A stretch of DNA of 64,000 bases from Henricia sp. BOLD:AAB3569 (lineage: Eukaryota > Echinodermata > Asteroidea > Spinulosida > Echinasteridae), in the NCBI GenBank assembly GCA_037783545.1, contig JBBELK010000165.1, positions 62,001-126,000 on the forward strand, in the 5' to 3' direction. The position numbers and the translations under genes are program-made. The notes below the pieces were generated by a model. The model was not told the DNA's origin. It did not search any database and saw only the letters and a list, made by a program, of their open reading frames with translations. This document shows positions 24,901-39,900 of this stretch, piece after piece (positions within the stretch are counted from its first letter, which is position 1; each line of letters starts with the position of its first letter).

Positions 24901-27900
24901 TATTAGCTTCCAGCATTCCTAGGGCTCTGGTTCACTCAGGTGACGTCTTGGCATTGCTGCTGTCACTATTAAAGTTGTCTGATTGTTGAGACCAATGACA
25001 GAAAATGCTCTTGCAACCACTTTTGTACCATTTCATGTGGTCAGCTGATACCCCTAATAAAGGCCCACATTTCAGGAAGTGCAACGATGCAAGAGACAAT
25101 ATGCAACAACTGAAACCAACCACATGTGAAATTGATTACAGTGTGTTTGAGGTCATTCAGGACAGTTGTACTGGAGTAAAAATATCTCATATAAAAAAGT
25201 ATACACAAAATAAGAAGTGGTCCTTAACTTTTTTGAGTATTGTATCTATCGGATCGGCGACCCAAATCCGCCATAACAATCGCATGCAATATTTTGAACA
25301 GCGGCCTCCAGTGGCGAGAGTGTTCACTTCTTGAGGGCACTGCATGCTCAGGGCCAGGGCTGCGGCGTAGCTACTGGGGGTTTGTGCGCTGCAGTCGCTA
25401 ACCACCCCCCGCTGAGCCCGGACAAAATATTGACCAGTGGAGAAAACTGGACTATGTTTAACAGTGAAATATCATGTTTCAGTCGGGAGAAATGTGGTGT
25501 AATGGCTAGAGCAATTGACTCATTGAATATTGCGAGTTCAAGTCCCAATGTAACAAATATCTTGTGCTCTTGGGCAAGGCACTTTGCCTCACTTGCCTCT
25601 CCTCACCAAAGTGTACAAATGGGTACCAGCATTTCTTGTTAACAATTTTTATTTTATTTTATTTTTTTCTCCAGGAGAGCATTGCAAGGTCAATGTTGAT
25701 GATTGCGCCGTTCAGCCGTGTGCCAATAATGCCGTATGCATCGACGGCATCAACAGTTTCTCTTGTCTATGTCTTGAAGGCTTTACCGATGCACTGTGTG
25801 ATGTTGAGCTTAACGAGTGCGATGCCTTTCCGTGTCATAATGGTGGATCGTGCGTAGACAAGATCAATGGGTATGAATGTGAGTGCGCCAATGGATTCGA
25901 AGGTCTAGCCTGCGAGAACAACAAGGATGACTGTTTTCCTGGGGCTTGTGTCAAAGGGAACTGCATTGATGGCGTGAACTCGCACCGTTGTCAGTGCGAT
26001 GTGGGCTACACCGGTCGAAGATGTGACATTAATATCAATGAGTGTCAATCCAACCCATGCGCCAATGGTGGTGCGTGCCAGGATCTTGTCAATGGTTTTG
26101 TGTGTGACTGCGCAGATGGGTGGAGCGGCATACAATGCGATATTAACATTGACGACTGTGCTAGCGACCCGTGTCTTAACGCCGGTCAGTGCATCGATGG
26201 TCATCTGTCGTACACCTGCCGATGCTCTGCCGGGTTTGTGGGTACTTTATGCGGGGTTAACAAGAATGAATGCGTGGATAATCCTTGCGGAAATCGTGGC
26301 TTATGCGTAGATGGTGTGAACGGATACACATGCTCTTGCTCAACGGGCTGGAAAGGAGACCGATGCCAAATTAACATAGGTTACTGTCAACCCAACCCCT
26401 GCAAGCACGGTGGATCTTGTACTCGGACTCCTAAGGGGTTTGAGTGCCAATGTCCATCAGGGTTTGAAGGGGTATGGTGTCAGACTAATGTTGATGATTG
26501 TGTGGTAAACCGGTGCTTGAACGGTGCGACTTGCGTTGATCAGGTAAACAAACATACTGTTAAATCTCTGTCAAGTTGTTCATGTCCCTGCAGTTACATG
26601 TACATCATCCCAATGCATAGTTCCGAGATTGCCCAGTTAACCCCGCCCCTTAGATATTGTTGCTATGTGCTCACAAGCCATCGCAAAAAAATTGCGACGC
26701 AACAGGACTCGGCATGGAAAGCACAGATTCATTGGAGAAAACTCAAAGGTATTTATGTTTTGGGGTCGACAGTTACCGTAGCACACACTGAGCGAAGGGC
26801 TAGTAATGCAGGGATGACATATATTTCATAAAAATGCGCTTTCCTACTTTGAACAGCGAATCGCCCGACATTGAAACCAAAATTCACCCGGTCACTGGCG
26901 CATACATCATACAAACTGTATGGGCAGAAAATCGCGTGACTGTGTGATGATTGCATCACTTTGACCTATGTGGGCGCCGTCTGCTAGCTCTGTTGTGATT
27001 GGTCGGCGGGTTCGGCTTGATTGACAGGTCGGAACTATGCATTACATGTATATCGAGCAAGAAAAGAAATGCAAATTTTCAATTTAATCAAAATTTGAAA
27101 ATATTTTTTGTAATTAAGTTGACACTGAAATATTAACATAAAAGTTTCATTGTGCATGACCGCATGAAGCTTTTGTGTGCTGAAAAATTCCTCTCTCAGA
27201 TTGGCTGCGTTTCTCAACCAAAACGTAGAGAAAATTGTTGCATTTCTTTTATTGCCATGTATATGTGTTCATAATATTCCAAACCATCTTTATCATGTTA
27301 CAGTTTATTTTGCCTTTGCCCAATGTATTAGTATACAAATAATTAATGTTTGAGTTCAATGATACGAATATTTTCATGAGTTGAAAGATGGAATGTTCCA
27401 TTCAACGAGGCGAAGCCTCGAACGAATGGAAAATATTCATTATTTGTTTTATATAACGCCCAAAGAGATCATTGTAATTCGTTTGGGAAAACACCCACCA
27501 GCCTGAAAATATGAAAAATTACTTAAGACCCTAGTCTCTGACATCCCTCGCATCACAATGACCGAATCTGATTCTACCACACGTGCGTCTTGCACAAACG
27601 CGTCTGCTTCAGCGTCGTGCAATGTCACGCGCGTACACGAACACCGCTTGCAGTAAAAATGAACGCAAGGTGTGCGTACCGTGCAATGTAAACAAGCGCG
27701 CCGTGCAATGGAAAAAATCGTATGGAACAAAAATGCACGGTTGGTGACGTAGCATTAAATGGTTAAATTATTTAACGCCATGTGACCTGCTATCGTCCAA
27801 TCAGGGATCTACTTGGGCATTATATAATACTGTATACTCGGTGTTTCCCCGAATAATAATATTGCAGAAAAACATCATAGCATATTCTGATGGGACTTGA

Positions 27901-30900
27901 ATTCACGATATAAAACACACCAGACCACCGAGCTGTCCCATGTCAAACAGTGGTTTTCTGTGCTGTTGATCAACCACCCTCCATTTAACTGCATGACTGT
28001 ACTACACGGTACCGGCCACCTCATCATCGTAATTTCAATACTATCCTATCCTGCAGGCTAACCGGTATTCATGTCGCTGTCCACCAGGCTACACAGGCCG
28101 GTTCTGTGAGACAGCTTTGGACATCTGCACTGCCGAACCGTGTGAAAACGGCGGCGTTTGTCTGCCCAGCGGTAACAGAGCTCATCACTGCACATGCCTT
28201 CGAGGTATCACATCAAATTCATATTTCAACATAGCACACACAATAATAAAATTAAATTTTTCACAGGTCCGCGGTCATCAGTGCTGACAGGTCCAGTTCT
28301 GTCCAAATCAACCCAAAATTTACTTTTCTGAAAATGTCACAGAAAATATCCAAAATGAAAATTTACTTTGAAGAATTTGATCTTCAAAAAGGCTTTTTTT
28401 TTCAACTTTTGTTGGTTGTAGTTGGGACTTGGTTTTTTATCATCACCAAAGTTGTGATGGACTTGACTACCCTTCGGTACACATACAATAATTGTAAAGT
28501 ATATTTGGAATCCCTCAATAACTCTTCAGCAAGAGTTAGGTTTATTAAAAACGCTGCAGTGGGGCGAGGACACTGGTTCTAAAAAAATTGTACTTTTATT
28601 TCATTTTTTATTTAATTGGTATCATGAAGCTTACAAGTATCTTCAACCTGAACATCGAGATACATAGGTGGGTGGTGCCATTGGCAGCCAACAGCCAGAG
28701 ACACCGGGGAATTCCTTTGCTCTTCACGAAAAAGTGCTCTGGGATCTTTTAAGTGCATTACAAGACACACTGGACCAACGGCTTTACATCCCTTCCAAAG
28801 GATGGAGCAAGTGTGTTTCAGTGCCTTGCTCAAGGGCACAGGTACCACGGCTGGGTATTGAACCTGCAACCTTAAGTTTTCACCCAAGTGTTGCGAGTCA
28901 GTGACCTGAACCACTCGGCCAGGGTACCACTTTGGGAATTAACCATGCACTTTGGATGTGTGTTTTATCTTGAGGTTTCATTGGAGTGCGATGTGAAGTG
29001 GCCATTGAATACTGCCAGCCTAACCCTTGCCTGCACGGTGGCACATGTGAGAGCAACCTCAACGGCTACCAATGTTCCTGTATGTCGGGTTTTACGTAAG
29101 TGTGACTGCTTGTCGCAGGATTATTTAAAGTATGAATAAGTGATTATTAGTTTAGGGATTATGACCCAGGGACCGCCGGGGTAAATGAATTCGATATAAA
29201 TGTGGACAAATGTCCACAGTAGTACTATCCTAGTAGTACTATCCTACATATATACTTTGTACCATGAATCAATTCATATTGCAGCATTTAGCTGGGAATC
29301 TAGACATTCTCGTATGGAGCTAATGCATTAAACTAATGTTATTGCTGAAAATTACTTTATGATAAGTGCCAATGATTGTACGTGCAGTGGATTGTACCTC
29401 AGCTGTGCATGCCAACATAACGTAATGTTAATGTTAAACTTCAGTTAATAGAGGGCGCATTTTCCATGCTCGCTATATAGTTCGCTCGCTAGTGGAACAA
29501 ATGACATTGTAGTGTAACATCACTGGACCATAGGTAGTTATCAATGCATGTTTAATAAACACAGCCCATTACATATGGGATGAAGTTTTTGTCTCGTATT
29601 ATGTTGAACTACAGACTGCATGTATTTTGGCATTATCAGTAACTTAAAACCTGGGGCGGTATTCAATTCAATACTTAAATTTAGTAAAAACTTTACTTGG
29701 CTTGGCTAAGAAAATGACCTATCTCGTATTCAAAGCCTTCTAAGAATTTTACTTTAGTAAGTCAAATACTTAGATAAATTGTGACGTTACAAATGAACGC
29801 AGAGCGCAGAACTCCCTAAACAGCCAATCGAATACAGCGTGGGATGGCAATTAACCGCGCCTTCTCATAAGCGTTTTTCTCACGCAAAACGCACAACACG
29901 CGCACCAAAACAAAACCGGTTGCAGTGTGCATGTGATGTATGTAAAAAAATTGCTTAAGTGTGCTTTCCTGCCTTCTCAAAGTTAAGTAAAATACTTTCC
30001 CAAAATGAACCATTTGAATACCAAATGTACTAAGTATTTTTCTAAAGTAAAAACTTAGCCACTTGCGAATTGAATACCGATTTTGGCTAAGTATTTTACT
30101 TTAGCCAAAAACTAAGTAAAATTCTTAAATATTTGGCTTAAGTACTGAATTAAATACCGCCCCTAGCCATCAGGGTGGTTTTCTGGTTTTTTTTCTTCGT
30201 TTGTTTGTTAGGTTTTTTTTTGACGAGATAAATTTTGCAAGTTGGACTACCAAGTTTAAATGCTTGCTTGGAGAACACTGCACTGACAAGAGCAGCGGTG
30301 TCGCCAGACCTTTCAAAGTGGAGTGGCCAAGGGGTGGCACAGCACATTAGGAGGGTGGTGTGCATACAGTTGTAGTCAGAAGTTTACATACAACTGTGTT
30401 AAAACTGGTGTGCTTAAACTTGCGTTGTCACCATTTTTGTAACAGTCTTTACTAAAGTCGTGATTTTGTGGAATTCCTTACGTGCTTGCAGTACTTAAAA
30501 CATAGCTTGCACACCTTACAATGGTTCGGGTAGTCCTGTTTACCATTTTGGGTGATGATGGTAGTGGTGTATATGGGTCTGTCCACAGTAATGGGGTACA
30601 TTTAACAAATAAGTCAATAATTCCTTTCAGATGTCTTTAGTTTATCTCAGAATTAAAGAAATGTCTTTGTTTTGTTCTCAGGAGATAACTTTTGCCAAAA
30701 AAATGTTTGAAAAGCTTGTGTACAAATTTTCCTATTACGTATGTAACGTGGACAGACCATTTTGTGACATTTTCTTTACGTCTTTGTTACATGCGTAATA
30801 GGAAGATTTGTGCACGGGGTTTTCACAAATGTATGTTGTAGGACTATTTTTCGTACTCCTTGGTGAAAAAGTTATTTCCTCAGTTTAGCTTGATAAATTA

Positions 30901-33900
30901 AAGAAAAAATTAAGACATTTGAAGTGAACAGGGACCTAAGATCTTGAATGTTACAGAAATGTACCCCATTACTGTGGAAAGACCCACATGTAAACTTCTG
31001 ACTTCAACTGTATAGTTGTGCAAACCTCAAGTTTCATTTGGAGGGGCACAGAAGAGGGAAATCACCTTTTGGGGGGTGGGGAGGGGGCGCGACAAGAGCC
31101 TTGTTCCCAGTCCCAGCACCCATGCCATGAGAAATGAGCCACTTGACACATAATGTAACTTCACATTTTAACCTTGTTTTTTGTTATGTTTTTGACACTC
31201 CAGTGGCCTGGAATGCGAGCTGAATATCGATGAGTGCGAGAGTCAGCCATGTCAGAATGGGGCCGAGTGCATGGATGGCATTAATGAGTATCAGTGCAAA
31301 TGTAAACCGGGATTTATTGGGTTGCAGTGCGGAGAAGGTACAGTTCTGCTATTTGCTCTGGCTAATACATTCAGCATTGTTATCTTTTTGGAGATCTGTG
31401 CAAGTTATACATGTATGTACTTAAAAGGAGCTTGTCCAGATTTTTCCAGATTTCGTTCTAATGTAGTAATAATAATAATAATAATAATTTAAACAACTCT
31501 GAATGCCGCAATGGGGCGACACTTCGGGAAGACTCTCCCCGGGGACCACAAATTTTGGCAAGAATCACTCAAAATGACACCTTATTTTTGTACCCGAAGC
31601 TTCCGAAAATGGTTGCAGACCGAAGAGAAACAGCTGCAGTCCCAACAAAAATGGTTTTTGACCTAAAAAAATGATTTTTAATCTCAAAAATATTAGGGCG
31701 ACACCGAAATGTCGCCCTAATAGAGCGTGTCGCCCTAACATAGCTTTATTACACACAAAATGTCGCCCTATCCTAGCATTCATAGTAATTAGATTTGTAT
31801 AGCGCACATATCCACCCTGCAGGGTGCTCTAGGCGCTGTTACCATTATTACCGCTGCCATCAGGAAATCACCAGAACCATTTCGCTTCAACTAGGTGTGC
31901 AACCCGGCCAAGGCGCACAATCCTATCAGCAGTTAGATTGTGGCATTCCCCATAACAGCTTCCCATATATCGCTTGGGTTGACGAGGCAACTGGGATTAA
32001 GTGCCTTGCCCAGGAACACAGACACGACTGGGAGTCCCGCTTCATACCCACTAGACCACACGCGCTCCCGAAATTTACGCACAAAAAGGCTCGGCGTGAA
32101 TTCATACTTAGGAAGGATTTAAGCACTTACGATGCATCACGAATATTTTGTCAGGCTAACAAAATTAATTTGACTTTTGACTTTATCCTTCAGCTGCGTC
32201 CACCAATTTTGACTTTGTGTTCCGTGGCCGTCAACCCAATCAGTTTGTAGCATTGCATAGTGTCGTTGAGAGTCCCATGCAAGCGTTTACGCTCTCCTTC
32301 TGGATACGAACAGCCACTCCAGATGGCCATATTGTGTCGTACTCGACACAGCCCAATGGATGGACACTCCAGACTACAGAGATTGCCGTCAGTAAACCCA
32401 GGGCACTTGACATTGTCATTAAAGGGTAAGTTCATACACAGAATCAGTTTACCAAAGATCATATGGTTCTCAGCAGGAGTTGAACCCGAGACCTCTGACA
32501 CACCAGGTAAAGTAATGGTCTGCAATCTGAGCTTTTATTTATTTTTTATTTTTTTTATTTATTCACCACATCCAACAGCGGAGGGACCGCCAATTACAGG
32601 AATGGGAGCAAGTGTGGTTGAGTGCCTTGCTCAAGGGCACAGGTGCCACAACCCGTCGCGGCTCGGAATCAAACCTACATGTACATTCTAGTACTAGCAC
32701 AGGAACTTAAGTTCGACGCACTAGACTGCTCGGCCATAACACCCCACAGGCATATACTGGATCAGGCATAAGATGGAAATATTTCAAGCACACTTGTAAA
32801 ATGAGAAAATTTCTCCAGTATTTTGTAATTTGTTTAATATTTTGGAAAGGACACGGTACAATCAGCAGTATACCTGGGAAACTGGATTTAGTACCATCAT
32901 TCACACCATCAAGCATCTTGCTTAGGTAATTGTTTTTGTTCTCAACTTTGCATTTGTCTGGCTTTAATACAGCGATGCGTTGCATGTGGAAATTCAAAGA
33001 GATCAGCTAATCTTGCTTTCAGTGCATCAATGCATAGTTCCGAGATTGCCCAGTTAACCCTGCCCCTTAGATATTGTTGCTATGTGCTCACAAGCCATCG
33101 CAAAAAAATGGCGACACACAACGTACAAAGCAACGGGACTCGGCATGGAAAGCACGGATTCATTGGAGAAAACTCAAAGATATTTATGTTTTAGGGTCGA
33201 CAGTTACTGTAGCACACACTGAGCGAAGGGCTAGTAATGCAGGGATGACATATATTCATAAAAAATGCGCTTTCTACCTTTGAACAGCGAATCGCCCGAC
33301 ATTGAAACCAAAATTCACCCGGTCGATGGCGCATACAACATACAAACTGTATAGGCAGAAAATTGCGTGATTGTGTGATGATTGCATCACTTTGACCTAC
33401 GTGGGCGCCGTCTGCTAGCTCTGTTGTGATTGGTTGACAGGTCGGAACTATGCATTGTGATTGCATGTTTTTTGTCCTATAATTGATTATTTCATTTTGG
33501 TTTTTATCAAGTGCCTTGCCAAATTATCTAAAATAAGTTTGTTTTTCCTAGATTCAAGTTTGCCACGTCCATCAACGTAAACGACAATCGCTGGCATCAC
33601 GTGGCCGTCACTTGGTCTGATCTTCGTGGTTCATTGAAGATCTATCAAGATGGTAATCAGCAGTCAGTATTTGAAAATGTCCATTCTAGAGTTGACATCG
33701 GCGGTGGTGGAGTTCTCCGTGTGGGACACCTGTACAGTCCCAGTGAGTTAAATCCAGTGTTGTAGTGCTGTACTTTTTTCGAGTACTTGAGTACTTGAAT
33801 AAAATATTGTATAATACAAGTTATGTGAAAAACTCTGTGCATTCAGAATTAGGGGTTAAAAGTAGGTTTGGCCAATCTTAAACACACGTTTAAAGCCAGC

Positions 33901-36900
33901 TAGGGGTCCTGGGCACTGATAATGCCTGAGCCGCCAGGCGAGGGCATTATCAGTGCCCAGGACCCCTAGCTGGTTTTAAACGGGTTGTTTAAGATTGGCC
34001 AAACCTACTTTTAATCCCATTCATAAATACCTTTTCGTGTAAATCGGTAAAATTCACCAAAATTAGCTCGTCGTTTTGCCATATTTTGCATTCAGTTTCC
34101 TATGCCTATACAGTCTAGTGTCAACACGGCGTTCGTACAACTGCGAGCTGTGCGTGTTCCATATACGCGCTGACTACGGCACAAACGCGGGACGGCCAGC
34201 CGGGCATTATCACTATTCTTTATCGCTAATTTAAGACTGCCCATATGACGTGCTTTCAGCCAATAGGGATGCGTAAACTGTCCAAGGTATTTATGAATTG
34301 TGGATCAATAGACCGATCCAGTAAGCTCCGCCCATTTTGGAATTGACCAATCACAGCCTCGGGTTCAGGTAACCAAAAATTAGATCTCCATTTTGGTTAC
34401 CCGAGTCCTCAAAATTTTGTGCACAGAGCTACAGCATATGCAGCACGAGTGACGCAAAAACACCATAAACATCATTTTTATCAGCGCAGAGGAGGCCTAG
34501 TGGGTTTAAAAGCGATTGTATAAGACTATCCTAACCTAGTTTTAATCTCTTCATAAATGTGTTTTTGTGTAAACGTGAAAAACTTACCAAAATTAGCTTG
34601 TCGTTTTGCTAAGTTGTGCATTCACTTCGTTCTAGATGTGTCGAGATGTTTTTGTTCGATGGCGCGCGTTACGCGTATTGCAGGCGTGTTGTACGTGCAC
34701 GCATACGACTGGATACTTAAGTGCACATTTTGCTTTCGAGCGTGCAGTTTCTGTGTGCGTGTTTCAATACGCGCTGACAAGGGCGCTGACGCACGGCACG
34801 GCCACGCGACTCTACTGCACACGTGCATCGCACGTGTGGCATGTTGCTGGGCAATTTCTAAATGGGCGGAACTTTAATACTGGATCGGTCTATTAAACAT
34901 GGTTTGAAGGTAAGCACCTCTGTTTGGCTTTTAGAATTACTCGTGGCTATTCAAATGCTAAAAGTATTCGGGGGTGGGGGGGGGTGTGCGGGGCGCGGGG
35001 CGGGTGTGCGGGGCGCGGGGCGGGGCGGGGGTGTTGTACTTTCTAAGGGTCTTCAGTATTTGTAAACATAAAAATGAAGTGATTATCTTCAAATCAAAAA
35101 TTCAAGTGACCTGAGATAATCATGCCTCGACGGGTTTTAACTAGTGTACACTTTACCTTTTGCGAAGTAGCAGTGTTAAAAAAGTACTTTCAACAAGGTC
35201 ATTAAATTTTCAGTTAATATATATCAAGGCAGGCCGCGAAATTCATTTTCAAAAGACATGAATATATGTCATCCCTGCATTACTAGCCTTTCGGTCAGTG
35301 TGTGCTACGGTAACTGTCGACCCTAAAACATAAATACCTTTGAGTTTTCTACAATGAATCCGTGCTTTCCATGCCGAGTCCCGTTGCTTTGTACGTTGTG
35401 TGTCGCCATTTATTTGCGATGGCTTGTAAGCACATAGCAACAATATCTAAGGGGTGGGGTTAACTGGGCAATCTCGGAACTATGCATTGGGAACAATGAA
35501 GGGAGGAGTACCCTCTGTCACATATCGTGCTGCATATGCAAATGATTGGGACTTGAAATCATCTTTGTTACCAAGTTTATATTGTATGGCTCTTCATACA
35601 CTTTAAAGAGTACCTGATTGTGAACTGTTAAAAACTGCATTATTTCCACCCAAAAGTATATCTTGGTAGCTGTTTCAGCCACATAGATGCAGCAATACTG
35701 CAGAAAACCTGAAAAAAATCCATGTATGGTTTTTGTGCATGAATAAATGGTGAAAACGTTGTGTGCAGACAACTTTAAAAAATAAATAAAAGCACCTTTA
35801 GTTGGCAATGTCTCCAACAAACCATTTTACACATGTGGTGTTTGTTACAATAGGCCAATTACAAGCTTCGTCCAATCAACTGACTGGTGCATTGAGTAAC
35901 ATCAACCTGTGGGATACAGTCCTTCATAGTTCCACCATTCAGGAGCATGCCGAGACCTGCTCCTCAACTAGCCCTGGTAACGTAGTCGCTGCTGCCGATT
36001 TCTTGAACGCAGCAATACTTGGACAAACCACAATCCAGACACCATCAGAGTGCGACAGTAAGTAATTGTGTATTCCCCCCACCCCCCAAGTGAGTTGTTA
36101 AAATATGGTTCAAAAAATGGAGGAGACTGAGAGATGTTCGAGCCATTATCACTCGTCCAGGCCCCTAGCTGGTTTTAAACGTATGTTTAAGACTGGCCAA
36201 ACCCACTTTTATTCCCATTCATAAATATCTTTTTGTGTAAACCTAAATCAGTAAAACTCACCAAAAAAGCTTGCTGTTTTGCAATGTACTGTACTTTCCT
36301 ACATGCATCGCGTTCGTTCAAACTGCTAGCTGCCCGTCAAGTTGTTTTTGTTAGACCGCGCGCATTACGCGTAATGCAGGCGTGTTGTACGCGCACGCAC
36401 ATGACGGGGTAATTCACAGTGTACATTTTGCTTTTAAGCGCGTGCAGTTTCTGTGTGCATGTGCACGTTTCATACGCACTGACTAGGGCGCAGGCACAAA
36501 CGCGGGCCAGGCAAGGCAAGAAAGTGTTTAAGACTTGCCGTCCGTTTAAAACTGGCCACATGACGTGCTCTCGGCCAATAGGGATGTGTAAACTGTCTAA
36601 TATTTATAAAATATATTTTATCAGTCAGTTGTCCAAATTGCTTTGTGATTTGAACATTAAACATCAACAACCATCAAAATTTCCATTTAAAAAAAAAAAT
36701 TCATCTCACAAACTGACATGTATTGTCATGAAAGGGAAATGCCAATGAATACACACTGGTTCCTACGATGTAATGTATTTCAACACGTCACTTCAGTAAA
36801 ATGCATATGCCTGCGGCATGAAAATGTGCAGTCCAAAAATATTCCCACGAAGTGATCTTTAATTTCAGAGCTTTTTATAGCAAAATTAGAAAACATACAA

Positions 36901-39900
36901 TTTGGAAAGCATCTGTGAGATAAAACAGCAAACTTAATGTATTAACAGGATTTTACACTGGTGTAACAAAGCCCGTTGAAAAAGAGTGTATTTCCAATGT
37001 CGCTCTTCTCATCAAAATACAGATAATTCACAGATTGTGGAACTTGAAACAATAGCCTGAAAGCGAAATGATGTAACAATACCTCTACGTGCAAAGCATG
37101 ATGGGCTTAAATGGAGTACTCGCTGAACTGCCGCTCATTGTGTTTGCATTGAGTACGTCAAATTCGGTGTAGTTTTTATTGTACTCTTTAACTGCAGTTA
37201 GTCCTCGGCACTTGAGCCACCTCCGAAGAGTCTCTGGAGTATTTTTGGTAACAACATTTTACTTCAGCGAAGCGCCTATGCGTCGAATTGATGGACCAAT
37301 GCTATACCCATAGGCCATTACATGAGAGTACTCCAAACAATCCCATGTTTTGTTTACATTGGGTCTTTTTTTCTTCTTTTTTTTAATGTATATTCAGAAG
37401 ATACAGAAGATAGTTGGGGTGACACTCAATATGAATTTCACACCAAACTAAAAAGATAACTGGTCACAGATTGTCTAAATTTCTCAGGCCTCTTGATCTC
37501 CACTATAGTCTCAGGGAGAGAATTCCAGAGTCGAGTGTAGTATGGCGTGAAGGATCGCTGATGACTTACAGTTCTGGATACCACCTGTCTTATAGTCATG
37601 GATGAGCATGAACGGAACTACGCAGTGATCGTGTGGGTTGATGCAAGCCGTGTTTGAGGATGGTTTTGCTCGCAAGGGTAGGGCATTTACTATGAGCTGC
37701 TTGGTGAATAATAGACAGGCCAGCAACGTCTCGACGGAGTTGCAGAGGCACCAAGGGGATGTCAGGGAACATCCTGTGACATTTCCTCTGCAAAGTATCA
37801 AGGGACCGAAGTACATACTGAGGAGCGCCGTTCCAAATGGGTGATGCGTACTCCATAATGCTCCTCACACAAGCTTTGTACACTCGGGCTATGCAAGGTG
37901 GCGGTAAAACATTGCGAGACCGAGAGAGCATACCTTGCAGCCTCGAGATGGTTTTGACCTTTTCAATGATATGCGGTGCCCAAGATAACTGCGATGTAAA
38001 TGTCTATTGTTTCAATTGTTAATGTCTATTGTTTCAATTGTTAATGTTCTTTTCAGCGGTGGATGACTGTGCCTCTGACCGCTGTGCAGCTGGCAGTACC
38101 TGCGTGGATGGAGTCGGTCAGTACCGCTGCCAATGTCCACCTGGCTTAAGTGGTCAGTGGTGCCAGATAAACATTGATGATTGTGGGACAGGCTCCACAC
38201 CATGCGACAATGGCGGCTCGTGTGTAGATGGTGTTGACAGCTTCACCTGCCAGTGTCCGGAGGGGTTTTCAGGACAGGCTTGTGAGCTCCGAAGAGGTAA
38301 ATACCAAGCAACAAAAGTAATGCAAATTGTTTAGTTTAATCAAAATTTGAACATTTCTTTTGTAACTAAGTAGACACAGCGTTCGAATTAGCACTAGTCG
38401 TTGGCCAAATGACAGTTGAAATTGTCTCGGGCCAGTTGGAAAGCCTCCCCAAATGGTCCGGCTGTCCAGTTGAAATAAAACTTGTACTGGAGAGAACCTT
38501 ATGACGACCTTATTTATTCACTCAAATGTGGTTATTACAGAAATTTTAACCGGGCCACTTGAAATGCCGATGGGCCAGTGAAGACTTAAGCCAACTGGCC
38601 CTATTGGCCAGTTGGGAAAAAAGTTAAGGGAAAACGCTGATCTGACATCGAAATATTCACATAACAGCTTCATTATGCATGACTGCATAAAGCTTCCGTG
38701 TGCTGGAAATTCCCACTCTCAGATTGACTGCTTTTTTCAAACAAAAAGTGGAGAAAACGTTTGTGTTTCTTGTTGCTCAGGATAGTTTTATTCTTCAAAT
38801 TACAGCTTAGCCCGCTATAGCTATACGCTCCATTGATTCCGTGTTCTAACAAAATTCAGCGGTGATGTTAATGGCAACAGTGCCAGGAGTACCCTAGAGT
38901 AGACATGCGCTATACAAGTTTCTGCCATTACATTACAAATGGAAATATTTGGCCAATTAGAAATCTTTATACAAAATACTCGGTAGTCAGCTGCCTCATA
39001 GGGTAACGTCATCTTATCCAACTAAAGATGGCTGCCTTCTAATTGGCTGCGTATATAAGGTGTGTGGCTTATATACAGTTGAAGTCAGAAGTTTACATAC
39101 ATGTACACCACTACCATCATCACTCGAAATGGTAAACAGGACTACCTGAACCATTGAAATGTGTGCAAGCTATGTTTTAAGTACTGCAAGCGCGTGAGGA
39201 AGTCCACAAAATCACGTCTTTAGTAAAGACGGTTACAAAACTGGTGACAACGCAAGCTTAAGCACACTAGTTTTAACACAGTTGTATGTAAACTTCTGAC
39301 TACAACTGTATGTACAGGATGCTAATATTCCAAAAGGCTTACTGGGACTAGTGTCGTTTTATGAACTGGCAATTATGAACTGGCCTTTTATGAACTAGTT
39401 AGCAATATGGCTGCCTTTGTACTTCATTAAATTCAACAACCCCTCCCCCTGCCCCCCACCAAAACAACAAAAACGAACAGTTTCATCACCCTCAAAATGG
39501 CCACAGATATTGATTGCTTTCCGGTGATGTCACCCCTTCCATCCACCATTTTGGTTGTCATTTTTCATGACCCACGTGGCTCGAGTGATAACCAGCCGTA
39601 AAAGCGCATTGGTTACAGTTACCTCTGTTACTTAACCTTGCTTTATGTTGTTGCGCCATGGCTGTTGTATCGAGAAAGAAAAACATGTCTTTCTTCAGGC
39701 TAAAAATCGTGATCAAGTAAAAACACTTTTGTTTTTACAAGCCGAGTGCATTTGAACGTATCACAATGCGCGCGTGCGGCATCTTCGAATGAAAGTACGC
39801 TGGTGAGTATATTTTACGCATGCCCATGTGCGTCTAGTGGCGTGCGCGTGTACGCTCGTGATTGTTGACCACCAAACATTCCCGTCACAGAAAGCAATCA

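Noticed and set aside
24804..24906. Functional EGF exon
   Set aside because: Wrong entry phase, no donor, loss of the second half, and a stop at 24904-24906.
26544..26831. Continuation of the EGF frame beyond 26543
   Set aside because: A donor follows VDQ, the next exon at 28057 completes the EGF in phase, and the continuation enters a family H repeat.
32470..32512. tRNA-like word gagttgaacccgagacctct near a donor
   Set aside because: Only a B-box-like half on the minus strand; no A box or stem set could be completed.
37511..37816. Separate 101-codon minus-strand gene
   Set aside because: Frameshifted part of the LINE reverse transcriptase remnant.
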